64,000 bases of DNA from Novosphingobium sp. (GCF_027531025.1 NZ_JAPZQX010000004.1:310001-374000), one strand, 5' to 3'; positions 15,428-25,314 are shown, counted from the first letter of the stretch. The notes: generated by a model from the letters alone, not told the origin. Numbers and translations: made by a program.

Positions 15428-17836
15428 CTAGTGCAGACTGGATTTCGGTTGGCCAAAGGCACCGCACAGCTGGTCGGCAAGCAACGGAATCTGGTCCGCC
15501 GGTTGACCCCGGCTCACGAAATAGCCCTGGATCGCGTCGCAGCCAATCTCGCGCAGGAGATCGAGTTGCTGGCTGGATTCAACGCCCTCGGCAATGACCT
15601 GCTTGCCCAGGAAATGCGAAAGACTGATTATGTGTTCGACCACGCCGCGGTCCACCTCATCGTCAACGATGCTCCGGATGAAGCTCTGATCGATCTTGAC
15701 TGCGGAGATCGGCATATCCCGCAGGTGCCGCAGCGAAGCATATCCCGTGCCGAAATCGTCAAACAGCAGCTTGACCCCGGCATGGTGCAGACGGCTCATT
15801 TCCGCCCGCAAACAATGGGCTCCATCGCTGATCAGGACATCCTCGGTAATCTCCACACAGATGTCAGCCGAGGAGATCACCCCCTTGCTGATCGCGCCGA
15901 GGATTTCGTCGACAAACAGCGGTGTCCGGAAATCGGCAATAGTCGTGTTGACCGAGATCGCCGCAAAGGGAACCTGCGCGGCCCGCCAGGCAGCGATCTG
16001 CGCAATCACTTCTCCGATCACGAAGCGTCCGACCTGGCCAGCCAGTGATTCTTCCGAGAAGATCTCCTGGAAATCCGAGGCGGGCAGCAAGCCGCCCTGT
16101 GGATGGTGCCAGCGGAACAGGGCCTCGAAATGCGGCAGGCTATGGCCGTGCAGGCCGACGATCGGTTCATAGAAGATGGTGAACTCGCCCCGATTGAGGC
16201 CGACGTTGAAATTGTCGCGGAGCCAGGCGCGGCGCTCGACCTTTTCCAACATCGGCCGCGCACAGAGCTCGACCCGGTTGCGGCCGTTTTCCTTGGCCGC
16301 ATAGAGCGCAATGTCGGCATAGCGCAGAAGATCGAGGCTTTCCGTTGCTGGGCCGGTTACTCTGACCAGGCCGATGCTGGCTGTCACCTTGATATCACCG
16401 GACGGCAGCGCAATCGGATCACGCAACCGCGACTGGAGGCGTTCGACGCATTCCTGCCAGTCGGTCTCGCGACGCCCCACCCTCAGGATGAATGCGAATT
16501 CGTCGCCACCCAAGCGCGCGAGTGTATCACCTGCAGCAATCGTCTCGTTCAACCGTCGGCTAACTTCGATCAGCACTTGATCGCCGGCGGTATGTCCGAG
16601 CGAATCATTGATATGCTTGAAGTTGTCGAGATCAAGCACACCGAGGAAGATGTTGCCCGGCTCCGATGAATGCCGCGCAATCGTGTGGTCGAGTTCCTTG
16701 AAGAAGGAAACCCGATTGGGAAGGCGGGTCAGGTAGTCGAACTTTACGAAGTAGTCAGGATCAAGGGGATCCTGCTTCTGATCCGTGATATCGAAATGGA
16801 TGTAAGTGTAGGAGGTGATTTCGCCGTGCCGGTTCTTGTTCGGCACGATCGTTGTCTCAACCCAGTATGGCTCGCCGTTCTTGGTCCGGTTGCAATGCTC
16901 GCCTTCCCAGATCCCGCCGCTGACCAGGCATTTCAGCTTCTCGCCAAGCTGGGCCGGGGGCAGATCGACCGATTGCAGGTCGCGATATCGGCGCCCCAGC
17001 AATTCGCTTTCGCTGTAGCCCGAGATTTCGCAGAACCGGGCATTGACCGAGATGATCTTGCCCGCGACATCGGTAAGGACAACCATGGCTGCACGCCGTT
17101 CGGCCTCGAGCGCGATTGCCTCTGGCCCTGCTCCAACCGTGGCTGACGTTGGCTGTTTTTCATCCGGTTGATGAGCCGGCGCCGTCGCGGCTTGGTAGCC
17201 GGAAAGCCAGTGCATCAGCAGATCGAGCGGCACGCGATGGGAGAACGCCACGCCTGCGCGCGATCCTCGCCGCCAGCGGATCACGCCGGGCAGATCCTGC
17301 AGCGAGGGTACATAGAGCACGACGGCATCGCCAACCTTGGCTGGGCCTTGCAGATCGAGACAGGCACCGCCGACCGAGATGTCGAGGATGTCGACATCGA
17401 TCAGTCGGTCGCCTGCCTCCAGTTTCGCGCTGTGATTAACCTGGATCCGGGGTAGCCGGGTAACCAGGCCATCGCTGCTTGTCGACGATTTGGCGAGGAC
17501 GCGGTCGACATCGATTGGGGCGGCAAAGTAGAGGCCGAGTGTGGCCTTCTTGCGCCAACGCACCTTGCCAATCTGTATATGCCCATCGCCCAGATCGACG
17601 CCCACCTCGTCATCAAGGTCGAAGTTCGGATGGACTTCCAGCATCATGCCATGGCGGGAGATGTTCCGGATGATTGCCAGGGTTTCGCCAGTCCGGGAGG
17701 TTATCCGCGTGATCCGCATGACAGTGACCATGCGCTCGTCCCGGCGCTGTTCGCGCTCCAACTCGGAGATAGCTGTCGAGTTGAAGGGACCACTGCGCCC
17801 CGAAGGTTGCAGCACATTCGTCTTAACCTTGGACAT
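15428..17836 (-). CDS. PilZ-PilZ-PAS-GGDEF-EAL cyclic-di-GMP protein
   Basis: An 802-residue signalling protein. Two N-terminal PilZ-like domains (about 30-115 and 125-215) carry the NISRHG and DISVGG motifs, the second after RLPRIQV. A PAS domain follows (about 245-350; FCEISGYSESELLGR). The diguanylate cyclase domain has the intact active site LARLGGDEFAF. The EAL phosphodiesterase domain has intact FEALFRWHHP, the DDFGTGYASL loop and EGVESSQQLDLL. Both activities may therefore be present. The ATG at 17836 has GGAGG 8 bases upstream. The position behind the pilus operon suggests it tunes adhesion or biofilm formation. It has no transmembrane segment, so it is cytoplasmic. Confidence 0.92.
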   Translation of the reverse strand: MSKVKTNVLQPSGRSGPFNSTAISELEREQRRDERMVTVMRITRITSRTGETLAIIRNISRHGMMLEVHPNFDLDDEVGVDLGDGHIQIGKVRWRKKATLGLYFAAPIDVDRVLAKSSTSSDGLVTRLPRIQVNHSAKLEAGDRLIDVDILDISVGGACLDLQGPAKVGDAVVLYVPSLQDLPGVIRWRRGSRAGVAFSHRVPLDLLMHWLSGYQAATAPAHQPDEKQPTSATVGAGPEAIALEAERRAAMVVLTDVAGKIISVNARFCEISGYSESELLGRRYRDLQSVDLPPAQLGEKLKCLVSGGIWEGEHCNRTKNGEPYWVETTIVPNKNRHGEITSYTYIHFDITDQKQDPLDPDYFVKFDYLTRLPNRVSFFKELDHTIARHSSEPGNIFLGVLDLDNFKHINDSLGHTAGDQVLIEVSRRLNETIAAGDTLARLGGDEFAFILRVGRRETDWQECVERLQSRLRDPIALPSGDIKVTASIGLVRVTGPATESLDLLRYADIALYAAKENGRNRVELCARPMLEKVERRAWLRDNFNVGLNRGEFTIFYEPIVGLHGHSLPHFEALFRWHHPQGGLLPASDFQEIFSEESLAGQVGRFVIGEVIAQIAAWRAAQVPFAAISVNTTIADFRTPLFVDEILGAISKGVISSADICVEITEDVLISDGAHCLRAEMSRLHHAGVKLLFDDFGTGYASLRHLRDMPISAVKIDQSFIRSIVDDEVDRGVVEHIISLSHFLGKQVIAEGVESSQQLDLLREIGCDAIQGYFVSRGQPADQIPLLADQLCGAFGQPKSSLH

Positions 17837-18608
17837 CCAACCATCCTCCGGCGCTGGAACCCACCCAGTCGAGACCAGAGCGCCTAGGATGCCGTATCGC
17901 ATCAAAAGCCAAAAGTTAGAAGTTACATACAGTTACAGGGCTGAATTGGTAAAAATCCGCCGAAAAAGGTTATATCTTTCAGGATTTGGGCCTTAACGGC
18001 AAACACCGTAATGTCCGGCATTTTCATGGTTCATGTAACAGCCAGAGCCTGTGGTATTTCTTCGAATGATTCGGCCTCCGACTGCCCGTATGGATCAAAA
18101 GCTTCTTATTAATTGTGACCGATTCATAATCCTAATCGCTTAGTGAAATCTGCTTCGGAATCGTCGAACTTTGACCCAGGAACTGGGGTCAGTTCTGACC
18201 CTTGGCCGCAACCATTTCCAAGAATCCGATCTGAACAAGGCTTCGCCAGCGCTTGATTGGGATCCGGCTTTTTTGGGAATCCGGCGTATCTGAGGATTGG
18301 ACCGATAAGGTAAACGAGGTTCGCCAACCCCCCGATTGTTGGCCTGGCGAAGGGAGCGCAGGCTGGAAAGGCGGGGTCGGGTTCGGTCTGTACCGGCTCC
18401 AAGAAGCCTACGATCGGTGCGTTCTGTACCAACTCGCCGTTCTCCGCCTCGGCTCCGGCGTTTGCGGGCCAATTGCGGCTCCCTCGGTCCGGTTTGCTGG
18501 TAAAGGGTCGGCTTCGCCAAGAGCGGATTTGCGATCGCTCGCGGGCTGTGTTCGGTCTGGCGGAGCGGTCATTCTGGGGCGAACAGGTCTCTTGCCAGAT
18601 CGAGCGGC
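17837..18608. other. Gene-free stretch between c-di-GMP gene and valine operon
   Basis: The first 300 bases are relatively AT-rich and presumably hold the promoter of the PilZ/GGDEF/EAL gene. From about 18130 to 18608 the sequence is GC-rich with frames open on both strands (for example 18124-18432 and 18140-18520 minus, 18253-18612 plus). None has a ribosome site, motif or convincing composition. It could be decayed coding sequence. No IS or tRNA was seen. Confidence 0.5.
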
Positions 18609-19478
18609 TTAGAGCGTCTTGATGATCCCCGAGAAGTCGACGCCGCCGTTCCCGGCTGCGGCGAAGGCTTCGTAAAGCTCCTCGGCGCGGGTGCCCATTG
18701 GGACGTTTGCACCAACGCTCTGCGCCGCTTCAAGCGCGAGCTTGAGATCCTTCAGCATCAGCGCCGCAGCGAACCCGCCCTGGAAGCCGTTATCGGCCGG
18801 ACTGGCCGGACCGACACCGGGAACCGGGCAGTATGAGGTCATCGACCACGATTGGCCCGAAGCCTTGGACGAGATGTCGTAGAAGGTCTGGAGGTCCAGG
18901 CCCAGCTTGTCGGCCAGGGCAAAGGCCTCGCAAGTCGCGATCATCGTCGCGCCCAGGATCATGTTGTTGCAGATCTTGGCAGCCTGGCCCGCGCCGCTGG
19001 CACCGGCGTGGATCACGGCCTTGCCCATTGCGGCAAGGATTGGTTCGGCGCGGGCAAAGGCTTCGGCCGTACCGCCGACCATGAAGGTCAGCGTCCCGCC
19101 ATTGGCCGCCGCGATCCCGCCCGAGACGGGCGCATCGACCATGGCATAACCACCGGCTTCGGCCGCAGCGGCAACCTTGCGCGCGGTATCGACATCAATC
19201 GTCGAGCAATCGAGCAGCAGCGCGCCGGCCGGAGCCTGGCCAATCACGTCAGCGGGGTAGACGCTTTCGACGATCTTGCCGTTGGGAAGCATCGAGACGA
19301 TGGCATCGACGCCCTGCACGGCTTCGCGCACGGTCGGGAAGACCGCGCAGCCATTGCCGGTAGCACGCTCGGTCGCTTCGGTTGAAAGGTCGAAGGCGTG
19401 GACCGTGTGCCCGGCCTTGACCAGGTTCGCGGCCATGCCGCCGCCCATATTGCCGAGGCCGATGAAGGCGATTTTCAT
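18609..19478 (-). CDS. mmsB: 3-hydroxyisobutyrate dehydrogenase
   Basis: A 289-residue NAD-dependent dehydrogenase that oxidises 3-hydroxyisobutyrate to methylmalonate semialdehyde in valine breakdown. The Rossmann start is IAFIGLGNMGGGMAANLVKAG. The substrate-binding family signature is DAPVSGGIAAANGGTLTFMVGG, and the catalytic lysine lies in GAGQAAKICNNM. Length is standard. It is the last gene of a six-gene operon, starting 1 base after the enoyl-CoA hydratase stop. Its product is the substrate of MmsA, the first gene of the same operon. Confidence 0.95.
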   Translation of the reverse strand: MKIAFIGLGNMGGGMAANLVKAGHTVHAFDLSTEATERATGNGCAVFPTVREAVQGVDAIVSMLPNGKIVESVYPADVIGQAPAGALLLDCSTIDVDTARKVAAAAEAGGYAMVDAPVSGGIAAANGGTLTFMVGGTAEAFARAEPILAAMGKAVIHAGASGAGQAAKICNNMILGATMIATCEAFALADKLGLDLQTFYDISSKASGQSWSMTSYCPVPGVGPASPADNGFQGGFAAALMLKDLKLALEAAQSVGANVPMGTRAEELYEAFAAAGNGGVDFSGIIKTL

Positions 19479-19479
19479 C

Positions 19480-20262
19480 TTACTTGCCCTTCCACACGCC
19501 GGGCCGCTTCTCGATGAAGGCGGCCATGCCTTCGGCCTTGTCCTCGGTGGCGGTGAGGACCTGGAAGATCCGGCGTTCCATCAGTAGGCCCTGGTCGAGC
19601 GTGGTTTCGAAGGCGGCGTTGACCATTTCCTTGTTGGCGATGGCGGCCAGCGGCGGCATCGCGGCGATCTCGGCGGCGAGCTTGACCGCTTCGTCGACCA
19701 ACGAGGCAAGCGGCACCACGCGCGAGACCAGGCCTGAACGCTCGGCTTCCTCGGCACCCATCATCCGGCCGGTCAGGCACATTTCCATCGCCTTGGACTT
19801 GCCGATCGCCCGCGTCAGGCGCTGGCTGCCGCCCATGCCGGGGCCGACGCCCAGCTTGATTTCAGGCTGGCCCAACCTGGCGTTCTCGCTCGCGATAATG
19901 ATGTCGGCCATCATCGCTAGTTCGCAGCCACCACCCAGAGCAAAGCCGTTGACCGCCGCGATCCACGGCTTGCGCGTGGTCTTGACCAGGTGGCTGGTCC
20001 AGCGGCTGAAGAAGTCCTGGCCATAGAACTCGGCGGCGGGCTTTTCGGCCATTTCCTTGATGTCAGCCCCGGCGGCAAAGGCCTTTTCGCCGGAGCCGGT
20101 GAGCACCGCACAGCCCTGCGAGGGATCGGCCTCGAACTTCGCAAAGGCCTCGATCAGCTCCTCGAGCACCGAGGAATTGAGCGCGTTCAATGCCTGCGGC
20201 CGGTTGAGCGTGATCAGCGTAACCGCGCCGCGCTGTTCAACCAGGATCGTTTCATAGCTCAT
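19480..20262 (-). CDS. Enoyl-CoA hydratase (methacrylyl-CoA hydratase role likely)
   Basis: A 260-residue crotonase-fold enzyme. [14 protein letters not shown] opens the fold, [18 protein letters not shown] forms the oxyanion hole, and [21 protein letters not shown] carries the first catalytic Glu region; the second is in [18 protein letters not shown] start at the ATG at 20262, which overlaps the upstream stop as ATGA and has GGAAG 5 bases before it. By operon position it hydrates methacrylyl-CoA to 3-hydroxyisobutyryl-CoA. A general short-chain enoyl-CoA hydratase activity is possible. Confidence 0.92.
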   Translation of the reverse strand: MSYETILVEQRGAVTLITLNRPQALNALNSSVLEELIEAFAKFEADPSQGCAVLTGSGEKAFAAGADIKEMAEKPAAEFYGQDFFSRWTSHLVKTTRKPWIAAVNGFALGGGCELAMMADIIIASENARLGQPEIKLGVGPGMGGSQRLTRAIGKSKAMEMCLTGRMMGAEEAERSGLVSRVVPLASLVDEAVKLAAEIAAMPPLAAIANKEMVNAAFETTLDQGLLMERRIFQVLTATEDKAEGMAAFIEKRPGVWKGK

Positions 20263-21317
20263 AGGGGCTTCCATTCCTCATCGGCCGGCAGGGCGGCGAA
20301 AATGCTGTCGATCAGTTCGTCCGACACACCCTCTGGGGTAGCCGGGTTCCATTGGGGGGCGTTATCCTTGTCGACGATCACCGCGCGCACGCCCTCGGCA
20401 AAGTCCGGGCGGGTCAGCACGCGGCTGGCGATCCGGTATTCCATCGCCATGTTGGCGGCGAAATCGGCGCAAGCCAGGCTGTCGTGCAGCTGGCGCAACG
20501 CGACCTTGCAGGTCTGCGGCGACTTGGTGTGCAGGGTCGCGAGTTCCTTGGCGGCCCATTCGCTGCTGTCAGCCTCAAGGCTGGCGAGGATGTCCTCATA
20601 GCGATCGGAGGCGAAGTGCTTCGCGATCGCGGCCGCGTTGGCCTCGATCCGCGCGGGCGGCGGGGTGACGGCGAGGGCTGCCAGCACCTGCGCCGGCTCG
20701 TGCCCGTGGGCGATCCGTTCCTTGGCCTCGGCCAGGACATCGTGCGGCAGGTAATGGGTGGCAAGGCCCGCCCACTTGCACTCTGCTCCATCAAGCCGCG
20801 CGCCGGTCAGCGCCAGGAACTGCCCGATCCGCCCCGGCAAGCGCGACAGGTACCAGCCGCCGCCGACATCGGGGAACAGGCCGATCCCGGTTTCGGGCAT
20901 GGCATAGCGGGTATTCTCGGTCGCGACGTGGAACCGCGCGGGCTGCGAAATGCCGACGCCGCCGCCCATGGTGATCCCGTCCATGAAGGCCACCACCGGC
21001 TTCTCGTATGTGAAGATCAGGTGGTTGAGCTGGTACTCGTCATGGAAGAACCTGCGGCCCGAGGTGCCGCCATCGTTCAGCGCCGAATTGCGCAGGAAGG
21101 CGATATCCCCGCCCGAACAGAAGCCCCGGCCTTCGGCATGATCGATGATCACGGCCTTGACCTCGGGATCGTCACGCCATTCCAGAAGTGCCCTGGTCAT
21201 GGCATGAACCATCGGCAGGGTCAGCGCATGAATCGCCTGCGGGCGGTTGAGCGAGAGGAACCCGGCGGCCCCTTCGCGGCGGATGAGCACTTCGTCGGTC
21301 CCAGTGGTCATAGTCAT
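20259..21317 (-). CDS. 3-hydroxyisobutyryl-CoA hydrolase (HIBCH-like)
   Basis: A 352-residue member of the crotonase superfamily, longer than hydratases as HIBCH enzymes are. Motifs include [32 protein letters not shown] (CoA oxyanion hole), [18 protein letters not shown] and [27 protein letters not shown], the last typical of 3-hydroxyisobutyryl-CoA hydrolases. It releases CoA so that 3-hydroxyisobutyrate can be used by MmsB. The ATG overlaps the acyl-CoA dehydrogenase stop (ATGA). Confidence 0.93.
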   Translation of the reverse strand: MTMTTGTDEVLIRREGAAGFLSLNRPQAIHALTLPMVHAMTRALLEWRDDPEVKAVIIDHAEGRGFCSGGDIAFLRNSALNDGGTSGRRFFHDEYQLNHLIFTYEKPVVAFMDGITMGGGVGISQPARFHVATENTRYAMPETGIGLFPDVGGGWYLSRLPGRIGQFLALTGARLDGAECKWAGLATHYLPHDVLAEAKERIAHGHEPAQVLAALAVTPPPARIEANAAAIAKHFASDRYEDILASLEADSSEWAAKELATLHTKSPQTCKVALRQLHDSLACADFAANMAMEYRIASRVLTRPDFAEGVRAVIVDKDNAPQWNPATPEGVSDELIDSIFAALPADEEWKPL

Positions 21318-22459
21318 TGCCGCAGCAGATCCCTTCCCACGATCATCCGCATCACCTGGTTGGTCCCTTCGAGGATCGAATGGACCCGCAGATCGCGCCA
21401 GAAGCGTTCGATCGGATAGTCCTTGAGGTAGCCATAGCCACCGAACAGTTGCAGCGCGTCGTTGACGATCTTGCTGCCGTTATCGGTCGCGAGGCGCTTG
21501 GCCATGGCCGAAAAGCGGCTCTTGTCGGGTGCATTGGCGTTGACCTTGGCGGCGGCAAGGTAAAGCAGCGCGCGCGAAGCCTCGAGGTCGGTCGCCATGT
21601 CGGCCAGCATGAACTGGGTGTTCTGGAAATCGGCCACCGGCTGGCCGAACTGCTGGCGTTCCTTGGTATACTTGATCGCCTCGTCGAGGCAGCGCTGCGC
21701 CCCGCCCAGCGAGCAGGCCCCGATGTTGAGGCGGCCACCATCGAGGCCGGCCATGGCAAAGCGGAAACCTTCGCCCTCGGCCCCGACGCGGTTGGCGACG
21801 GGCACGCGGCAATCCTCGAAGATCACCTGCGCGGTGGGGGAAGCGTTCCAGCCCAGCTTCTTTTCCGGCGCGCCGAACGAAAGACCGGGCGTGTCCTTTT
21901 CGACCACCAGGCAGGTGATGCCCTTGGCGCGGTCATCGCTGGTGCGGACCATGCAGACGTAGATGTCATTCACCCCGCCGCCCGAAATGAACTGCTTGGT
22001 GCCGTTGAGGACGTAATGGTCGCCGTCGAGCCGGGCCGAGGTCTTGAGCGCCGCCGCATCGGAGCCCGAACCCGGTTCGGTCAGGCAATAGGAGGCAATC
22101 TTCTCCATCGAAACCAGCTCAGGCAGATAGCGCGCTTTCAGTTCAGCAGAACCGAAGCAGTCGATCATCCAGGCGGCCATGTTGTGGATCGAGATATAGG
22201 CCGAGGTCGCCGGGCAGCCATAAGCCATGGCTTCCATGATCAGCGCCGCTTCCAGTCGCCCGAGGCCAATCCCGCCGCTCTCTTCCGAGACATAGATCGC
22301 GCCAAAACCGAGCTCCCCGGCAGCCTTCCACACGTCGACCGGATAGTGGTGCTCCTCGTCCCATTGCGCGGCGAAGGGCGTGATCCGGTCGGCAGTGAAC
22401 TTCCGCGCCATGTCCTGGATGGCGAGCTGGTCTTCGGTAAGGGCAAACTGGTCTGTCAT
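21314..22459 (-). CDS. Acyl-CoA dehydrogenase (isobutyryl-CoA dehydrogenase likely)
   Basis: A 381-residue flavoprotein. The family signatures are CLTEPGSGSDAAALKT and the C-terminal QLFGGYGYLKDYPIERFWRD. The N-terminal helical domain begins FALTEDQLAIQDMARKF. Length and operon position between MmsA and the HIBCH-like hydrolase indicate oxidation of isobutyryl-CoA to methacrylyl-CoA. It starts with an ATGA overlap to the cupin gene. Confidence 0.93.
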   Translation of the reverse strand: MTDQFALTEDQLAIQDMARKFTADRITPFAAQWDEEHHYPVDVWKAAGELGFGAIYVSEESGGIGLGRLEAALIMEAMAYGCPATSAYISIHNMAAWMIDCFGSAELKARYLPELVSMEKIASYCLTEPGSGSDAAALKTSARLDGDHYVLNGTKQFISGGGVNDIYVCMVRTSDDRAKGITCLVVEKDTPGLSFGAPEKKLGWNASPTAQVIFEDCRVPVANRVGAEGEGFRFAMAGLDGGRLNIGACSLGGAQRCLDEAIKYTKERQQFGQPVADFQNTQFMLADMATDLEASRALLYLAAAKVNANAPDKSRFSAMAKRLATDNGSKIVNDALQLFGGYGYLKDYPIERFWRDLRVHSILEGTNQVMRMIVGRDLLRQ

Positions 22460-22818
22460 GGCTTGTCCGCGTAGTCTTCCGCCCCAAGGAAGTGAAGCGA
22501 GACGTAGGGCTCGTCTCCCACCACCCAGCTATCATGGCCAGGCGGAACGTAGAATACGTCGCCGGCCCGCATTTCGATGACCGTGCCATCATCCATCGCT
22601 GCGGTGGCGCAGCCGGACACGACCATCCCGACGTGCTCGACGTGGCACGAGTTCGCACCCATGGCCGCGCCGACATCGGCCGACCAGCGCCAGCCTGGCT
22701 GATAGGTCGCTCGGCCAATGGTCATGCCGCCAAGGCTGACCAGCTCGAACCGGCCCTTGTCGAACTCGCGGACCTCGTCCGGTTGGTCAAACCGTTTGAT
22801 GACCACATCGAGATTCAT
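22456..22818 (-). CDS. Small cupin-domain protein
   Basis: A 120-residue single-domain cupin. Metal-site segments are CHVEHVGMVVSG (H-x2-H) and DVFYVPPGHDSWVVGDE with a later histidine. The ATG at 22818 is 4 bases after the mmsA stop, and it overlaps the acyl-CoA dehydrogenase start (ATGA). A cupin is not a standard valine-pathway enzyme. It might be a sensor, an isomerase or a chaperone for the pathway. Sphingomonads may carry it regularly here; I cannot check. Confidence 0.8.
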   Translation of the reverse strand: MNLDVVIKRFDQPDEVREFDKGRFELVSLGGMTIGRATYQPGWRWSADVGAAMGANSCHVEHVGMVVSGCATAAMDDGTVIEMRAGDVFYVPPGHDSWVVGDEPYVSLHFLGAEDYADKP

Positions 22819-22822
22819 TCGA

Positions 22823-24322
22823 TCAACCCATGGTAGGAATGACGAAGGCATTGCCGCCATCAGGCGAGCCATCGGGCCAGCGGGCGGTGACGGTCTTGAC
22901 CTTGGTCCAGAACTTCATGCCTTCCATGCCGTGCTGGTTGGTATCGCCAAAGGCGCTGCGCTTCCACCCGCCAAAGGTGTGGTAGGCGACCGGCACCGGG
23001 ATCGGCACGTTGATGCCGACCATGCCGACGTTCACGCGCGCCGCAAATTCGCGCGCGGCGTGGCCGTTGCGGGTGAAGATGGCGACGCCGTTGCCATACT
23101 GGTGCTTGCTCGGCAGGCTCAGCGCTTCCTCGAAGTCCTTGGCGCGAACCATCTGGAGCACGGGGCCGAAGATCTCGTTGTGATAGCTGCTCATCCCCGG
23201 CGTGACGCGGTCGAACAGCGTCGGGCCGACGAAGAAGCCGTTTTCGTGCCCTTGCAGCGTAAAGCCGCGGCCATCGACCACCAGTTCACCGCCCTCATCA
23301 ATGCAGGTCTGGATCCAGCGCTCGATATTGGCCTTGTGCTGGGCGGTGACGACCGGGCCGTAATGCGCCTCGGCATCGGTCGAAATGCCGATCTTCAGCG
23401 CCTCGATCGCCGGGATCAGCTTGGCCTTGAGGCGTTCGGCAGTGTCATCGCCCACCGGCACCACGACCGGCAGCGCCATGCAGCGCTCGCCCGCCGAACC
23501 GAAGGCCGCCCCCGCCAGGTCATTGACCACCTGGTCCAGGTCCGCATCGGGCATGACGATGCCGTGGTTCTTGGCCCCGCCCATCGCCTGGACGCGCTTA
23601 CCGGCGGCAACGCCGCGATTGTAGACATAGTGGGCGATGTCGGACGAACCGACAAAGCTGACGGCGCTGATCGCCGGGTGATCGAGGATCGCGTCGACCA
23701 TTTCCTTGTCGCCGTGGACAACCTGGAAGATGCCCTCGGGCAGGCCCGCTTCCAGCCACAGTTCGGCCAGGCGACAGGGAACCGAGGGATCGCGCTCGCT
23801 GGGCTTGAGGATGAAGGCATTGCCGGTCGCCATGGCGACCGCGCCCATCCACAGCGGGATCATCGCCGGGAAGTTGAACGGGGTGATCCCGGCGCCGATG
23901 CCCAGCGGCTGGCGCATCGAATAGACGTCGATGCCCGGCCCGGCGCCCTGGGTATATTCACCCTTCAGCACGTGCGGGATGCCGCAGCAGAATTCCACCA
24001 CTTCAAGCCCGCGCTGGATATCGCCCTTGCTGTCAGCAATCACCTTGCCATGCTCGGCGCTGAGCATGTGGGCCAGCTCGTCCATGTGGGCTTCGACCAG
24101 CGCCTTGAAATTGAACATCACGCGGGCGCGGCGCTGCGGGTTGGTGGCGGCCCAGGCGGGCTGCGCAGCCTGCGCGGCGGCAACGGCGCGATCGAGCGCA
24201 TCCTGCCCGCCCAGCACGACTTCGGCCTGAACCTCGCCATTGTTGGGATCATAGACCGGGGCCTTGCGCGCCGCGGCCAGGCCGCTGGTCCCACCGGCGA
24301 TGAAATGATCGATCTGGCGCAT
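22823..24322 (-). CDS. mmsA: Methylmalonate-semialdehyde dehydrogenase (CoA-acylating)
   Basis: A 499-residue aldehyde dehydrogenase. ITPFNFPAMIPLWM marks the cofactor region. The active-site cysteine is Cys281 in GSAGERCMALPVVV, the form typical of MmsA. It converts methylmalonate semialdehyde to propionyl-CoA at the end of valine degradation. The ATG at 24322 is preceded by AAAGGA at about 9 bases and gives the usual protein start; an upstream in-frame extension has no support. It is the first gene of the valine operon and is divergent from a LysR regulator. Confidence 0.95.
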   Translation of the reverse strand: MRQIDHFIAGGTSGLAAARKAPVYDPNNGEVQAEVVLGGQDALDRAVAAAQAAQPAWAATNPQRRARVMFNFKALVEAHMDELAHMLSAEHGKVIADSKGDIQRGLEVVEFCCGIPHVLKGEYTQGAGPGIDVYSMRQPLGIGAGITPFNFPAMIPLWMGAVAMATGNAFILKPSERDPSVPCRLAELWLEAGLPEGIFQVVHGDKEMVDAILDHPAISAVSFVGSSDIAHYVYNRGVAAGKRVQAMGGAKNHGIVMPDADLDQVVNDLAGAAFGSAGERCMALPVVVPVGDDTAERLKAKLIPAIEALKIGISTDAEAHYGPVVTAQHKANIERWIQTCIDEGGELVVDGRGFTLQGHENGFFVGPTLFDRVTPGMSSYHNEIFGPVLQMVRAKDFEEALSLPSKHQYGNGVAIFTRNGHAAREFAARVNVGMVGINVPIPVPVAYHTFGGWKRSAFGDTNQHGMEGMKFWTKVKTVTARWPDGSPDGGNAFVIPTMG

Positions 24323-24411
24323 GGTCTGGAATCCTTTCGTACTTGCCCATTCCTCATGGCTGCTGATAATTTCGCAGACAACATATAAAAATGCCACTAG
24401 GAACTGCAAAA

Positions 24412-25314
24412 ATGCAGGGAATGAACTGGAGCGATCTGCAAGTATTCCTCGCCATCGCCCGGTCTGGGCAGATGGCCCGGGCCGCTTCGGCCCTTGGCAT
24501 GGATCCCACGACGGCAAGCCGCCGCCTGCGGCGACTGGAAGTGCAACTCGGGGCGACCTTGTTCGAGCAGACGCGCGAAGGCCAGGTCCTGACCGAAGCA
24601 GGCGAAGCATTGCTGGCCAAGGTGGAAGCCATGGCCCAGGCGGCACAGACCATCGATGAGCCGGGCCTTCGTCGCAGTGGCGAGCAGCTTACCGGCGTTC
24701 TCAGGATCAGCGCATCGGAAGGTTTCGGGAGCTGGTTTCTCGCGGCCCATGTCCCGGAATTTGTGCGCGCGCACCCGGCGCTGTCGCTGGATCTGGTGGC
24801 CAACAGCGGATTTCTGAGTCTGTCAAAGCGCGAGGCCGACATCGCCGTCATGCTCTCGCGCCCGAAGGCAGGCCCGCTGATCGCGCGCAAGCTCAGCGAC
24901 TATGCCCTGCGCCTCTATGCCCAGCGCAGCTATCTGCAGGCTGCGGGCGACCCCCGGTCGCCGTCGGATCTGCTCCGTGGGCATCGCCTCGTAGGGTACA
25001 TTCCGGATCTGCTCTATGCGCCGGAGCTGCGCTATCTTGACGAGATCCAGCCCCAGCTGGCCCCAAGCCTCAGGTCTTCGAGCATCAATGCGCAGCATCA
25101 TCTGATCGCGGCCGGGGCCGGAATCGGTGTCCTGCCCTGCTTCATGGGGGATGCAGACCCGAATCTTGTCCCGGTCATGCCCGAACGCCGGATCATTCGC
25201 TCGTTCTGGCTGGCTACCCACCGGGATACGCACCAGTTGGCCAGGATCAGGGCGGGACGGGATTGGATCCTTGCTACTGTCCAACTGCATCGTCAGACCT
25301 TGATGCCGGACTGA
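24412..25314 (+). CDS. LysR-family regulator, divergent from the valine operon
   Basis: A 300-residue LTTR. The winged helix-turn-helix is NWSDLQVFLAIARSGQMARA, ASALGMDPTTASRRLRRLE and LGATLFEQTREGQVLTEAG. A ligand-binding domain of about 200 residues follows. The ATG at 24412 has AGGAA 8 bases upstream; ATGs at 24391 and 24421 are less well placed. LTTRs usually regulate the adjacent divergent operon, so this is the likely regulator of mmsA-mmsB. The effector is unknown. Confidence 0.9.
   Translation: MQGMNWSDLQVFLAIARSGQMARAASALGMDPTTASRRLRRLEVQLGATLFEQTREGQVLTEAGEALLAKVEAMAQAAQTIDEPGLRRSGEQLTGVLRISASEGFGSWFLAAHVPEFVRAHPALSLDLVANSGFLSLSKREADIAVMLSRPKAGPLIARKLSDYALRLYAQRSYLQAAGDPRSPSDLLRGHRLVGYIPDLLYAPELRYLDEIQPQLAPSLRSSSINAQHHLIAAGAGIGVLPCFMGDADPNLVPVMPERRIIRSFWLATHRDTHQLARIRAGRDWILATVQLHRQTLMPD

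Noticed and set aside
18253..18612. 119-codon plus-strand frame and overlapping minus frames
   Set aside because: Several frames are open at once on both strands with no start signals; looks like non-coding or decayed sequence.
24361..24376. Possible LysR box TGC-N10-GCA between mmsA and the LysR gene
   Set aside because: Fits a loose LysR pattern, but the arms are only 3 bases and similar matches occur by chance.
22718..24388. 556-codon open frame opposite mmsA
   Set aside because: Antisense to a full-length MmsA with its active-site cysteine; no ribosome site or family features.
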